From positions 2,542,001 through 2,606,000 of the forward strand of contig NZ_CP009241.1 in the NCBI RefSeq assembly GCF_000758525.1: a stretch of DNA of 64,000 nucleotides. Reading direction: 5' to 3'. How positions within the stretch are numbered: position 1 is the stretch's first letter; each line of letters starts with the position of its first letter. Origin of the DNA: Paenibacillus sp. FSL H7-0357 (GTDB lineage Bacteria; Bacillota; Bacilli; Paenibacillales; Paenibacillaceae). The notes beneath the pieces are model-generated. The model saw nothing but the letters and a program-made list of their open reading frames with translations, did no database searches and was not told the origin of the DNA. Of the stretch, positions 9,293 to 19,110 are shown piece after piece. Position numbers and translations under genes: made by a program.

Positions 9293-11134
9293 ATGACAAA
9301 AATTAAAACACAGCTAAGTAATTGGCAGGGTGTACCGTTCACGAATGTAATCATTGAGGATGTTTTCTGGCGTCCGCGTCTGGAGGTGTTGAAAAAGGTT
9401 ACGCTGCCTGCCTGCCTCACGAAATGTGAGGAGACAGGGCGTATATCGAATTTTGCCAAAGCAGGAGGATTAATAGAAGGGACTTTTGAAGGCATTTATT
9501 TCAATGATTCCGATGTCTATAAGGTCATCGAAGGCATTGCCTATTCGCTTATGTCGGAGCTGGACCCGGAGCTGGAAGCGCAAGCGGACCGGATTATTGA
9601 CCTTATAGCCTCAGCCCAGGAATCGGACGGTTATTTGAGCACTTATTATACGCTTGAAGCACCCGAGTCCAAATGGACGGATATGGAGAAGCATGAGATG
9701 TACAATGGAGGGCATTTAATCGAGGCAGCGGTTGCTTATTTTGAGGCAACCGGCAAGCGTAAGCTTCTTGATGTCGCTTGCAAATTGGCGGATCATTATG
9801 ACGATCTGTTTGGTCCAGGTAAACGCCATTGGGTGGAAGGCCATGAGGAAATTGAGCTTGCTCTTGTGAAGCTCTACCGTGTTACCCAGGAACAACGATA
9901 TTGGAAGCTCTCCTTATGGTTGCTTGAGGAACGTGGACATGGACATGGAGTTGGGGAAATATGGGACACCAAGGAGTGGGGACCTGCGTATTGCCAAGAC
10001 GATGTTCCGGTCAGAGACACCCGGCGGGTGACTGGTCATGCTGTTCGGGCGATGTATTTATATACCGCTATGGCGGACGTGGTTCACGTGTCGGGGGATC
10101 CTGATTTTGTTGATGCCCTGCATAGGGTATGGTCACATACGGTAGAGCGCAATATGTATGTGACTGGGGGGATCGGTCCATCTCGCCATAATGAAGGATT
10201 TACACATGATTATGATTTGCCGAATGAATCCGCTTATTGTGAGACTTGTGCTGCTATCGCCATGGTTTTCTGGAACCACCGCATGAATCTGTTGTTTGGA
10301 GATGCCAAATATGCGGATGTGGTGGAGCGGGAAATGTACAATGGCGCTTTGGCAGGAATATCGTTGACCGGAGACAAGTTTTTCTATGTTAATCCACTGG
10401 CTTCGAAGGGTGATCACCACCGGGTGCCTTGGTTTGACACCTCATGCTGTCCGACTAATTTGGCACGGTTCCTCCCGTCCATTGGTCAATATTCATATGC
10501 TCAGACCGGTCAGGGTATTGCAGTCAATCAATATATGAATGGTGAAGCGGAGATCGTAATGGAGAGCGGGCTGGGCGTTAAGCTCAAGCAAACCACTCAA
10601 TATCCTTGGAACGGTAAAATTGAGCTTGCGGTGGAAGCGGATAAAAGTGATTTTTTCAGCATTTATTTGCGGATACCTGGCTGGTGCAGGGGTTATAAGG
10701 TTAAGGTTGGAGGTAAATCCTTGCCGGGAGTCGAGGCATTGACTGAGCAGGGTTATATCGCTATTCATCGAGCTTGGTCACAGAACGATACGATTGAACT
10801 TGAACTGGATATGCCAGTAGAAATTATTCAGGCGAGGCCGGAGGTGCTGGAGAATCAAGGCCGGATTGCCATTCAGCGAGGTCCTATCGTGTATTGCCTG
10901 GAGCAGTTGGATAATTCCTGGCTTTCCTATGATGAGTATTCATTTCCTGCCCATGAGACGTTGCTGGTGGATCATCAACCGGAACTGCTCGGCGGCGTTA
11001 CCGTTCTGAAAGGCAAGGATGGGGAAGGTAGACCTTGTCAATTCATCCCTTATTATGCCTGGGACAACAGGGAATCAGGATACATGCAGGTTTGGATACG
11101 GAAAGCGGAAGATAAAGGACTGTACAGCTTTTAG
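9293..11134 (+). CDS. GH127-family glycoside hydrolase (beta-L-arabinofuranosidase type)
   Basis: A 613-residue (alpha/alpha)6-barrel enzyme with no signal peptide, so it acts on imported sugar in the cytoplasm. Family signatures are ESAYCETCAAIAMVFWN (about 311) and TSCCPTNLARFLP (about 384). In characterised GH127 enzymes these carry the Zn-binding Glu/Cys and the Cys nucleophile, and all appear intact here. A second conserved block is HNEGFTHDYDLPNESAYC. It starts 26 bases after the permease gene and closes the operon. The family releases beta-L-arabinofuranose from plant or glycoprotein oligosaccharides; related GH families share the fold, so exact specificity is an inference. Confidence 0.9.
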   Translation: MTKIKTQLSNWQGVPFTNVIIEDVFWRPRLEVLKKVTLPACLTKCEETGRISNFAKAGGLIEGTFEGIYFNDSDVYKVIEGIAYSLMSELDPELEAQADRIIDLIASAQESDGYLSTYYTLEAPESKWTDMEKHEMYNGGHLIEAAVAYFEATGKRKLLDVACKLADHYDDLFGPGKRHWVEGHEEIELALVKLYRVTQEQRYWKLSLWLLEERGHGHGVGEIWDTKEWGPAYCQDDVPVRDTRRVTGHAVRAMYLYTAMADVVHVSGDPDFVDALHRVWSHTVERNMYVTGGIGPSRHNEGFTHDYDLPNESAYCETCAAIAMVFWNHRMNLLFGDAKYADVVEREMYNGALAGISLTGDKFFYVNPLASKGDHHRVPWFDTSCCPTNLARFLPSIGQYSYAQTGQGIAVNQYMNGEAEIVMESGLGVKLKQTTQYPWNGKIELAVEADKSDFFSIYLRIPGWCRGYKVKVGGKSLPGVEALTEQGYIAIHRAWSQNDTIELELDMPVEIIQARPEVLENQGRIAIQRGPIVYCLEQLDNSWLSYDEYSFPAHETLLVDHQPELLGGVTVLKGKDGEGRPCQFIPYYAWDNRESGYMQVWIRKAEDKGLYSF

Positions 11135-11239
11135 CGAAAAAGGAGTTGATCTTCATTGAAGGGAATAGACGAGTAAAGCATCAACAAGTAGTACTCGTAT
11201 GTTCGTGATAGACTCCATTCATAGTCTTCCGTTAACGTT

Positions 11240-11266
11240 CATTCCTTCCGATAAACGGAAGGAATG
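11240..11266. terminator. Hairpin between convergent genes
   Basis: CATTCCTTCCG (11240-11250) and CGGAAGGAATG (11256-11266) form an 11-bp stem with a 5-base loop, between the GH127 gene and the convergent TerD-type gene. The following bases are only weakly T-rich, so it may end transcription inefficiently or in both directions. Nothing else is recognisable in 11,135-11,393. Confidence 0.55.
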
Positions 11267-11393
11267 ATTTACGCAAGAGGAACAGACAAGCAAGTTGTCT
11301 CATATGAACAAAATACAGAACTGGCTATTATCCATTAAGTTAAATGGGTGCGTTTCTGGAAAAAGTCTCTTACTCTTGCATCTGGGGAGAGCG

Positions 11394-12698
11394 CTATTTG
11401 CTACCGGCTTCCCATCTTAGATTCCAGTTAAAATGCTGATCCAATTCCTGGTGCCCGCCGAAATATTCTACGAGTCTCTCCACGCTGAATGTATCATCAT
11501 TCTGATTACGAATCATGGCGATGGCACACATACCCTTATTGTTGTTATGCTCATCCAGCCGGACCTCGATCTCCGGTCCGCTCTGCTGCTTGATGGTTAC
11601 AACAGCGTCAGCCTCCGACCAGTTCGTGATTCCCTCATAGATGAAAGCAAAGATAACAATTCTGCTGATTTCGGAAAGATAATGGCCATTAATCCGCAGA
11701 TTCTCGCCCGTGGCAATGGATCCGGTGCGGTCATCCCCGTCTAGGGAGATATAAGGCGGTCTGTTCAAGCTTCCGAAGGATTCACCGAGTGCTTGGACAG
11801 AGCCTTTAATGCCATTTTTTAATTCAAACAGACAACCAAGGTCAAGGTCGATGCCTTTACTTCCGAACCAGCCCGATGCTTTTTTTTGATACCAGTTGAG
11901 ATTGATCAGTATCTCGCCCAGGGATTCAGTCCCTTTCTGGAGATTGATCATCTCCCCGCGTTTCTTAAGCAAGATGGTATTGAGATCTAGAGGAGGGGCT
12001 GGAGGTGAGGCTGGTGAAGAGGGAGGCAAATTGCCCGCCTTAGGGCGTGACCGCAGCTCTGGAAGAGGAAAGGGTGACTGCTGCGATTGAATTACTGGGC
12101 TAGAGGGTAGAACTGACGGCACTATGTTATTAACCTGTATTCCATAACTTTCGCATAAGGCAGCTAAACCTCCTGCATATCCGGAACCCACAGCGCTGAA
12201 TTTCCATTCATTATTGTATCTATAGATTTCTCCGGCGACAATGGCGGTCTCTACAGAAAAAGCTTTACCTAGCCTGTAGCGGATAAGTTCCGTTCCATCA
12301 GCGGCGTTGATAATCCGTAAATATGCATCGTCCAATAGCGAGAAGTTTTGCTGCCGCTTTTCACCCTCATAAATCGTTAGCGCAAATGCAACCCGTTCGT
12401 AGTCCGTAGGAATTTGCCGGAGCTCAACAGCGATTTGGGTGTTGTCGGTTAACCCCTCGTAGGCTCTTTTATCGGACAGCAATACAGCTACGGATTGGTT
12501 CGAAGTAGAAGGGTTGCCATAAAAAATAAGATCCTCATCTTTAGAGACAGTCTGGGCCGGCGTAAGTAAAAAAGCAGAAAAATCAACCTCAACCTCAGAT
12601 CTGGTATTATTCCAGCCCATTCCTACTATAATACGGGTAAGTAGAGGCTTGTCTTTCGTTAAATTGCATTTTTGTCCCTTAATCAGATCAAATGTCAT
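11394..12698 (-). CDS. TerD/TerA-domain stress protein
   Basis: A 434-residue cytoplasmic protein with two Ter-type domains. Residues 1-190 are a TerD fold (MTFDLIKGQKCNLTK, VGMGW, EVEVDFSAFLLT, and the calcium-binding-like GDTRELDL-type region is partly changed here). A Pro-rich linker follows (about 205-240). The C-terminal part (about 245-430) resembles TerA (DLDLGCLFELKNG, SLDGDDRTG). The family is linked to tellurite and phage/colicin stress responses, with Ca-binding scaffold roles proposed. The usual terC, terB and terZ neighbours are absent; only one small unknown gene sits upstream. Confidence 0.8.
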   Translation of the reverse strand: MTFDLIKGQKCNLTKDKPLLTRIIVGMGWNNTRSEVEVDFSAFLLTPAQTVSKDEDLIFYGNPSTSNQSVAVLLSDKRAYEGLTDNTQIAVELRQIPTDYERVAFALTIYEGEKRQQNFSLLDDAYLRIINAADGTELIRYRLGKAFSVETAIVAGEIYRYNNEWKFSAVGSGYAGGLAALCESYGIQVNNIVPSVLPSSPVIQSQQSPFPLPELRSRPKAGNLPPSSPASPPAPPLDLNTILLKKRGEMINLQKGTESLGEILINLNWYQKKASGWFGSKGIDLDLGCLFELKNGIKGSVQALGESFGSLNRPPYISLDGDDRTGSIATGENLRINGHYLSEISRIVIFAFIYEGITNWSEADAVVTIKQQSGPEIEVRLDEHNNNKGMCAIAMIRNQNDDTFSVERLVEYFGGHQELDQHFNWNLRWEAGSK

Positions 12699-12750
12699 TA
12701 GAATCAGCCTTTCAAAAGATTAGTAGAGCTGGATCAATACCTGAAACAGG

Positions 12751-13314
12751 TTAGAATCTGCCACGTCTTCCGGCGTCGAGATTCGGACCGTTCAGACTGG
12801 ATAGCTTCTCCAAGGAATGTTCGTAAATACGTACAATATCCTGTACCTTTTGGAACTCCGGATCCGAAGGACCCAGATTGTCCATGAACATACGCTGCAG
12901 GATTTCCTTATAAAACGAAATGCGGCTCCCGATAAGCCCACACTCGTAATCAATGACCTCTTCAACCGTGTGCTGCTCAACAAATTCCATCATGTCATCG
13001 GCCGGGCTATCGTGTGACTCCCGCTCATTGCGTGCGGCAATCGGAGTGCTAACATTCTCGAGGTTAACGGTAGAACGTATATCGGAAAAGAGAATACTTT
13101 CTTTCGCCAGCATTACCTGAAAAGGCTTGTGCTTGAACAACTCTTGTACGACAAGAGCGCACATCGCCTGATTCCCCAGCAGCATACCATCAAAAGGGTG
13201 AATAACCCATCCCCTGTCATCCCGGTACAGGCTGAACGTGAAGTATTCTCCTCCATATTCATATTTCAGATTGATAGCAGTCTCTGAAGTAAGCTCATAT
13301 TGAAATGCATCCAT
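12751..13314 (-). CDS. Hypothetical protein, 187 aa
   Basis: Not recognised. It is a soluble, acidic protein: an alpha/beta N-terminal half with Tyr/Phe-rich strands (YEYGGEYFTFSLYRD), then a helical C-terminal half (EEVIDYECGLIGSRISFYKEILQRMF) ending in a basic RRGRF tail. It lies 52 bases upstream of the TerD-type gene on the same strand, so the two are probably co-transcribed and may share the stress role. A GGAGGCGC site precedes the ATG. Confidence 0.65.
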   Translation of the reverse strand: MDAFQYELTSETAINLKYEYGGEYFTFSLYRDDRGWVIHPFDGMLLGNQAMCALVVQELFKHKPFQVMLAKESILFSDIRSTVNLENVSTPIAARNERESHDSPADDMMEFVEQHTVEEVIDYECGLIGSRISFYKEILQRMFMDNLGPSDPEFQKVQDIVRIYEHSLEKLSSLNGPNLDAGRRGRF

Positions 13315-13372
13315 TGTTCTACTTGCGCCTCCTGCTTCTTCGTTCTTTGTAATTATATTAGCATAGCAGAAT

Positions 13373-13744
13373 ATGGGGAATCTTGGGAGAGCGGATTTTC
13401 CCCTTTATTATTTACAACGCAAAGGATACCTGGAAATCGAATATAGCGACAGATTGCCGTTGATAGTTTTTTCGGAAAAAGGGTGGGCTATAGAACGTGA
13501 AACATATGCTGAGGAGTTGCTGCTCAAGCTTGGCTCGTTGCTGGACGGGCATGACTATTCTTATGTAGAAACGCTTAAGGATCGCAATCGCGGAATGATC
13601 CTTCTATTGATTGGGAAGATCAAAGGGACAGGCAATGCCCGTTTTGTGCCACTGCTTAAAACCTGGCAAGCCATAGAATATAAGAAGGTGCAGGCAGAAC
13701 TCCAAAGTGCTGTGCAGTATTTGCTAAAGGAAGGCCAGATATGA
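13373..13744 (+). pseudogene. Possible truncated RQC-type winged-helix protein
   Basis: A 123-codon frame whose first residues (GNLGRADFPLYYLQRKGYLE) look like the middle of a winged-helix DNA-binding domain of the RQC-minor type rather than a natural N-terminus. An in-frame TAG lies only 9 bases before the ATG and there is no ribosome binding site. It is only 58 bases from the divergent gene. I infer a 5'-truncated remnant. An intact short gene is possible but less likely. Confidence 0.5.
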
Positions 13745-14450
13745 TTTACCACCTACGAAGTTCACCCTTCGCACCCGCCTGATCCAACGCTAAACACCAA
13801 ACACCAGCTTCTGCGATAGGCTATCGAGTCCCTGAATTCCTTCTGATGAACTTCGGACCCCACAGCCCTTATTTTCTCTAATTGGCACATTTAGCAATGC
13901 TAGCGGACCGTGCTGCACTTATTCCCCTCCATCAGGCATGTTTTACGCGGAAGGTCAGCAATTAGCTGCATCTGAGTCCGGAAGGTAGACAAAACAGTGT
14001 TTTTGGTGGAAATAAAGGCTCCCCGGTCCGCAGCGATTCACTCGACTCCCTTACCCAACTCCCTAATTAGTCAGCCACCCAGCAGTTACCTAGTTACAAT
14101 CTCAGTAGGAACGTACGATTGCGCTGCTTTCCGCCGCTTGCTATATCCAGTAACTGTAGTTGAACCAATTCGTGTAGAATTCGTCTTACGTGTATGCCTA
14201 CTACTATTAGCTAGAACCAGCTTTCAAGCAGTCCAAATAACTACGGAGAACGTAAGATTTAGTAGAACTACGCTAACAGTCGTTAGATACTTCATGTCGC
14301 ACGATTGGCTAGATCATTTGGAGTAGTATCCATACTACATGGTGGGCTATGGGGGGAGACTACTTATATATCTTTGTTAATTTCCTGCACACTTAGATTG
14401 ACAATCTTTCAAGATCCAAAAAGAGTAATTCCGCCAATAGAATTTTTTAT
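13745..14450. other. Gene-free stretch
   Basis: About 700 bases with no convincing coding frame on either strand and no recognised RNA. The 109-codon frame at 13,997-14,326 lacks a ribosome binding site and has no protein-like composition. The first half is GC-richer than the AT-rich island that follows. Confidence 0.5.
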
Positions 14451-14553
14451 TTAACAATATAGACATATTATAAGATGATTTTCATTTACATTATTTTATA
14501 GAAAATGTAATAATATAATAGTATTTAAAATTATTGAGAGGGTGAGCTTATTT

Positions 14554-15396
14554 ATGAAAAAAATGAGTTTGTTTGGTAAAGTTACAAAGACTCTAATTGT
14601 CATTCCACTAATTGTAATTTCCGCTTTTTCAGCTACTACAAATGCATCTCAAATTAGTGATCAGGATCTAGCAAAACAATCAGTAAGTAATTACTTTAAT
14701 GCCATTCAAGATGGAGATATTTCTGAAGCTGTAAAATGGGTAATTGATACTAGATTTAGTTCCCCTGAAGAACAAGCAACTGAATATCAAGAATTTTTAA
14801 CTTCAGATCCTTTTTCAGTTCGTACTATTGAGAGCATCAATTCTAATTCAGACGGTACGTTTACTGCAACAATTGAACTAACTCGTAAAGAAGATGGAAG
14901 TTTGAATGAAATTACTCTACCAATAGTACAGAAAGATGGAAGTTGGAAACTATTAATTGAAGGAACAGAAACAAGAAATAAAAATGTTATAACGACTTAC
15001 TTAAATGGAAATAAAAGTGAATCTACTATCATGCCAATGGCTTCAGTGAATATTGGAAATTATGGGGGTGTATGGCTAAATGGAGCTGGTTCTACGTTAA
15101 GTAATAAATTTGACATGCATTCATTAAATATTGGTGTAACTGTATGGCAAGACCCTGGGTTTTCGGAGGAAGTAATCGTTACATACCAAATTGTGAAAAA
15201 TGGGTGGATTAGTTACGATGTCCTTGGCGAAACGATTCATGGTCCTACTTATAAACCAACAACCGGATCTGCCGATTATATAGTAGTTCATAACGCAAAT
15301 TCAGGTAAAGCAGAAAATGGGGTATACTTAAAGGTTATTAATCCCAGTTATACACAGGGGGTATTTGTAAAAGGTTATATATATGAAAACCTGTAA
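14554..15396 (+). CDS. Secreted protein of unknown function, copy 1
   Basis: A 280-residue exported protein with a type I signal peptide (basic MKKMSLFGKVTKT, then a hydrophobic core, cleavage near NAS). Residues about 30-130 form a DUF4878/NTF2-like domain (SVSNYFNAIQDGDISEAVKWV, ITLPIVQKDGSWKL). The C-terminal 110 residues are a separate beta-rich domain. GAGAGGG at 14,536-14,542 lies 11 bases before ATG 14,554; the GTG 12 bases earlier overlaps that site and is not used. Function unknown; the C-terminal domain's variability between copies suggests a surface or bacteriocin-like role, which is speculative. Confidence 0.7.
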   Translation: MKKMSLFGKVTKTLIVIPLIVISAFSATTNASQISDQDLAKQSVSNYFNAIQDGDISEAVKWVIDTRFSSPEEQATEYQEFLTSDPFSVRTIESINSNSDGTFTATIELTRKEDGSLNEITLPIVQKDGSWKLLIEGTETRNKNVITTYLNGNKSESTIMPMASVNIGNYGGVWLNGAGSTLSNKFDMHSLNIGVTVWQDPGFSEEVIVTYQIVKNGWISYDVLGETIHGPTYKPTTGSADYIVVHNANSGKAENGVYLKVINPSYTQGVFVKGYIYENL

Positions 15397-15422
15397 TAAT
15401 TAATAAAAAAGTAAATAACAAT

Positions 15423-16308
15423 TGGTCATAACCCCGTCAAGTAGACAGAAAAAAAGCCATCTAAGCGGCGACTTGCTTTTGGTATTAAACCGGAGACAGG
15501 TCGCCGAGTTTGCTTTTGAAATGTTCTTGATTGTAGTAGACCATGCTTCTTTAGGATTCTCCAAATACAGTTTCTCTGTCTTCAACTGAGAGGAAAATAC
15601 GATTCAATACAAGTATTGTCGTAACAGTTTTTCCGCCGAGAATGGCTACCCGTTAAGTTTCTCTAAAGACCGCGGAAGGTTTGCTCCCGGCGAAGTACGC
15701 TTCTTTCAGATGACCGATTTAATCCCTACCTTTTTATTGTTCATTGCAAGCCCTTCTTTGCGCAGAGCCGTTCACATTCCCTTTATAACCAAAGGCAAGC
15801 CGACGCATTTCCCGTAACAAGCCGGTTTTCTCCATTTATAGTAGATTGTTCGTTGAAGCTTTTCGATACGTCACAGTAAAACCGCCAGATACTGACCACT
15901 CATTTCTTTGAATGGATTAGCACTGAGTATTTGTATCCAAATTCCCATCTGGTGCAAATTAGGATTGAGTTTTTTAGGTATTCAACCAGCGCGCTTTTCA
16001 AATAGGCTACTACTTCTTCTATACTGTAGTGTTTCTTATTCCATTTTCCTCAGTAGTCTTCGAAACCTCTCCCTTCTGGAATTTATGCACCCAATTTAAG
16101 ATTTTGGTATCGATTTATATTCCGACCTCATAATCACGGGATAGCTCCAGTTCACCTCCAATCGTAGACGAACCGCCTTTTTTCTTCGCGCTATACCGTG
16201 TAAAGGCTTGTCCTTTCTTAGGTGACATAAAAAAGCCTCCGGTCAACAGTAATGAGTTCATTTTACAGGAACCCTTTTTTTACTGTCTACCAAGAGGGGA
16301 TTATAACA
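15423..16308 (-). mobile_element. Decayed IS3-family (IS150-like) insertion sequence
   Basis: The imperfect inverted ends TGTCTACTTGACGGGGTTAT (reverse of 15,423-15,448) and TGTCTACCAAGAGGGGATTA (16,284-16,308) frame about 890 bases. On the minus strand, fragments of an OrfA helix-turn-helix protein (SPKKGQAFTRYSAKKKG, and GFEDYxGKWNKKH after several frame changes) and of the OrfB C-terminus (FKSKLGDLSPV) can be read, all broken by stops. A complete IS150-type element is about 1.4 kb, so much is deleted. It is not active. Confidence 0.65.
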
Positions 16309-16347
16309 AATTGCTTTATATAACTTTCTCTGCTTTTTTATTAGTAA

Positions 16348-17190
16348 TTACTGGTTTTCATATATATAACCTTTGACATATACTCCTGAAGCTGCACTAG
16401 GATTTATAATCTTTAAGTTTACTCCGTTTTGTGCATTACCTGTTTTTGAGTTATTAATTACTATATAATCGGCCGATCCGGTTGTTGGTCTGTAAACAGG
16501 ACCATGAATCGTTTCTCCAAGGACTAAATCGGCTAAATACCCTTTTATAACAATTAAATATGTAACATATACTGGATCCGTAGATCCAGGGTTATATTGC
16601 CATACAGTTACACCAATACTTGATGAATGCATGTTAAATCCATTACTATACGTTTCATCGGATTTGCTTAACCAGTCTTCGTAATTTCCAATATTCACTG
16701 AAGCCATTGGCGTGATAGTAGATTCACTTTTATTTTCATTTAAATAAGTCGTTATAACATTTTTATCTCTTATTTCTGTTCCCTCAATTAATAGTTTCCA
16801 ACTTCCATCTTTCTGTACTATTGGTAGAGTAATTTCGTTCAAACTTCCATCATCTTTACGAGTTAGTTCAATTGTTGCAGTATACGAACCATCTGAATTA
16901 GAATTAATGCTCTCAATAGTAGGATTTGAAAAAGGATCTGTAATTAGTAGTTCTTGATATTGAGTTGCTTGCTCCTCAGGGGAGTTAAATCTAGTATCAA
17001 TTACCCATTTTACAGCTTCAGAAATATCTCCATCTTGAATGGCATTAAAGTAATTACTTACTGATTGTTTTGCTAGATCCTGATCACTAATTTGAGATGC
17101 ATTTGTAGTAGCTGAAAAAGCAGAAATTACAATTAGTGGAATGACAATCAGAGTCTTTGTAACTTTACCGAACAAACTCATTTTTTTCAT
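16348..17190 (-). CDS. Secreted protein of unknown function, copy 2
   Basis: A 280-residue paralogue of the 14,554 gene with the same signal peptide and DUF4878/NTF2-like N-terminal domain, almost identical to about residue 150. The C-terminal third differs at many positions (for example EDWLSKSDETYSNGF in place of GGVWLNGAGSTLSNKF), while the framework DYIV and VKGYIYEN is kept. The GAGAGGGTG site upstream favours ATG at 17,190. The two genes converge on the dead insertion sequence. Confidence 0.7.
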   Translation of the reverse strand: MKKMSLFGKVTKTLIVIPLIVISAFSATTNASQISDQDLAKQSVSNYFNAIQDGDISEAVKWVIDTRFNSPEEQATQYQELLITDPFSNPTIESINSNSDGSYTATIELTRKDDGSLNEITLPIVQKDGSWKLLIEGTEIRDKNVITTYLNENKSESTITPMASVNIGNYEDWLSKSDETYSNGFNMHSSSIGVTVWQYNPGSTDPVYVTYLIVIKGYLADLVLGETIHGPVYRPTTGSADYIVINNSKTGNAQNGVNLKIINPSAASGVYVKGYIYENQ

Positions 17191-17293
17191 TAATAAGTTC
17201 ACCCTCTCAATAATTTTAAATACTATTATATTATTACATTTTATATAAAATAATGTAAATGAAAATCATGCTATAATATGTCTATATTGTTAA

Positions 17294-18015
17294 TTAAAAA
17301 AGAAGTGACTTTCAACGAATTAATAAACTCCTTTTCTTTAAACAAGCAGACATAAGTGAAACAAAGGATTTTTTGTATGTAGAGCCGTTTGTGAAGATAG
17401 AAATACGTTTTTGTCACTGACAAAGGCTGGGAAACTGAGGTTGCCGATCCTGGAACGAGTAATCTTGTGAGGCAATTACAGAACTATTACCTTTCAAATG
17501 ATTTTATCTCTTTATAATGCGAAATCAATAAAAAACAGTAGAATGAACTTATTCATTATAGTTTCGTTCTACTGTTTTTTATTTCTTTAGGCCTTTTTGT
17601 TTTTGATAGCCACGCAGACTAGGTATTTAAGCTATAGTTACATTGATAAACGGTATCGTTACCCAAGCTGCAATAGTACTTGACACTCCGCGGAAATATT
17701 ATATTGCAACTATAGCAACACTAAGTCGAATAGCATTTTGCAAATTAGTAAGGGTGCCATCTTCTCTTGTAGGTGCTTATTATGCTGAGTATGTGTGTGT
17801 AAAATCTGTATGAAATTAATGGAGAAAAGGTATACGATCTGGATGGATCCACTAGTGTGTAACCAATACATAACAGTGTCGCATATCTCAATCGTTTTTA
17901 GAATGAAAGGAAATATGCTTTGTAATACGTGAGGTGCGCACCTGACTTATGTAGTGGAGTCTCTATTCAAGAGACAATCATTGGAATGAGCAGTATAGGA
18001 GAGAAAGCTAAACGT
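17294..18015. other. AT-rich stretch with coding debris
   Basis: There is no intact gene. A frame at about 17,417-17,515 (VTDKGWETEV ... NDFISL) and another at about 17,633-17,800 (LINGIVTQAAIVLDT) are open but lack starts and look like remnants of unidentified genes. A terminator-like hairpin lies at 17,531-17,580. Confidence 0.45.
17531..17580 (+). terminator. Terminator-like hairpin
   Basis: AAAAACAGTAGAA (17,531-17,543) pairs with TTCTACTGTTTTT (17,567-17,579), followed by T residues. It directly follows a degenerate open stretch on the + strand and probably once ended that gene. Confidence 0.6.
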
Positions 18016-18182
18016 ATTTTGTCCGAGGCCGCTGAAAAAGTCTCTTTTAAAAAAATCATCAAAAAAACGAGCCTCTAAAATCGTTTCTAAGGCTAGTTTC
18101 GCGTTTCGGGAATCATATTTGACCCCCTAATGTTTTGGTGTTTTCGAAAAAATGGTAGTTTTTCAGCGGCCTCATTTTGTCC
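18016..18182. mobile_element. MITE, 149 bp, with 15-bp TIRs and 9-bp target duplication
   Basis: Element 18,025-18,173 begins GAGGCCGCTGAAAAA and ends TTTTTCAGCGGCCTC, a perfect 15-bp terminal inverted repeat. It is flanked on both sides by ATTTTGTCC (18,016-18,024 and 18,174-18,182), a perfect 9-bp direct repeat typical of a transposition target duplication. No transposase frame fits inside, so it would move only with a helper enzyme. The perfect duplication suggests a fairly recent insertion. Confidence 0.85.
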
Positions 18183-18443
18183 AGATAGAGCTTTTTATCC
18201 CACTTCGCAACAATGAATAATTTATCCGAAATATAATTGTGAGACTTTCTCTTCTTTTTAGAAATTTAAACTCTAAAAGGGGAGGTGTATTAGCGCTACT
18301 TATTCTTGGTCCTTTTATTTTTGGTTCTTTTATTTTTTCGAGCTTTATTTTTGCATAGGTAGTTTGTTTTGCGATAATATCCATATTATTTATTATATGG
18401 TTAAATAAATTGAAGTGATTATGATGATTAGGAGGAGTTTACG

Positions 18444-18823
18444 ATGAATTTATTAAAATCTTTAACAGTATTATTTATGATTGTATAGTTATCGCATGCA
18501 CCAACCAACCAAATGAAGAAGAAATAATAAAAAAGAATATAACAAGTTACTTGGCTGCTATTGAATCGGGAACCATTTCTGAAATGATAAAATATGCTGA
18601 TGATGTAAGATTTCCAAGTAAACAAGATCAGAAAAATGAATATGAAAATATTCAAGATGACATTTCAGAAACTAGTCTTGAAAAACTGGTTAAAATCACG
18701 AAAACAGAATATCATGCGATAATTAAATACAAACAAAATAATCGGGATTCTACTGAGATCACATTACCTGTTATTAAAAAGGATGACGGTTGGAAGATTA
18801 TTGTTGGCGAGGATATTAAGTGA
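18444..18823 (+). pseudogene. Frameshifted lipoprotein with DUF4878-like domain (copy 3)
   Basis: A strong AGGAGGAG site (18,430-18,437) precedes ATG 18,444, which starts a signal peptide (MNLLKSLTVLFMIV) that hits a stop at once. The next frame continues it as VIACTNQPNEEE, a lipobox Cys, then SYLAAIESGTISEMIKYADDVRF and ITLPVIKKDDGWKI. This parallels the N-terminal domain of the two secreted paralogues nearby. A single-base change near 18,480 breaks the gene. It lacks the C-terminal beta-rich domain of those paralogues. Confidence 0.7.
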
Positions 18824-19110
18824 ATAAAAATAATAACATGAAAGAAAATCGAAGAGGGCTGATACATCAGATAACACAATATCGCGCTATGGACCATGCG
18901 GCCCTCGTACTACCTGCGAAAATTTCGAGAAAGAAGAATCAGGTAGCTATAACCTTTCCTCTTAGATATGAGCTATTTAAGGGGAATGGTTGTCAAGAAT
19001 GTAAAACTTATGTTTTTCGCTATAGCATTAATTTTAGTCTGTTTATTCATTCAATGTGATTCTAGGTCGTATATGCAAACTATGATTTTATAAAAATTGG
19101 GTGAATAATA

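Larger units (their letters stand above)
14451..17293. repeat. Large inverted duplication (two ~945-base arms)
   Basis: The arm 14,451-15,396 and the arm 16,348-17,293 are near-identical in opposite orientation. They cover the promoter/leader region (starting TTAACAATAT / ATATTGTTAA) and a complete 280-codon gene. The spacer holds a dead IS3-like element. The coding parts diverge mostly in their last third. Confidence 0.85.

Noticed and set aside
13997..14326. 109-codon frame on + strand
   Set aside because: No ribosome binding site, no recognisable motif, and low-complexity composition; not called as a gene.
17360..17460. Possible DNA-ligase LigD-type fragment
   Set aside because: LTKAGKLRLPILERV in one frame resembles the C-terminus of LigD, but another frame over the same bases is open for longer; too short to decide.
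18172..18384. 70-codon minus-strand frame
   Set aside because: It starts in the flank of the MITE, with a Lys/Ile-rich composition of random AT-rich DNA and no ribosome binding site.
18820..19059. 79-codon frame after the pseudogene
   Set aside because: The start overlaps the end of the pseudogene and the protein has no motif; no good site.
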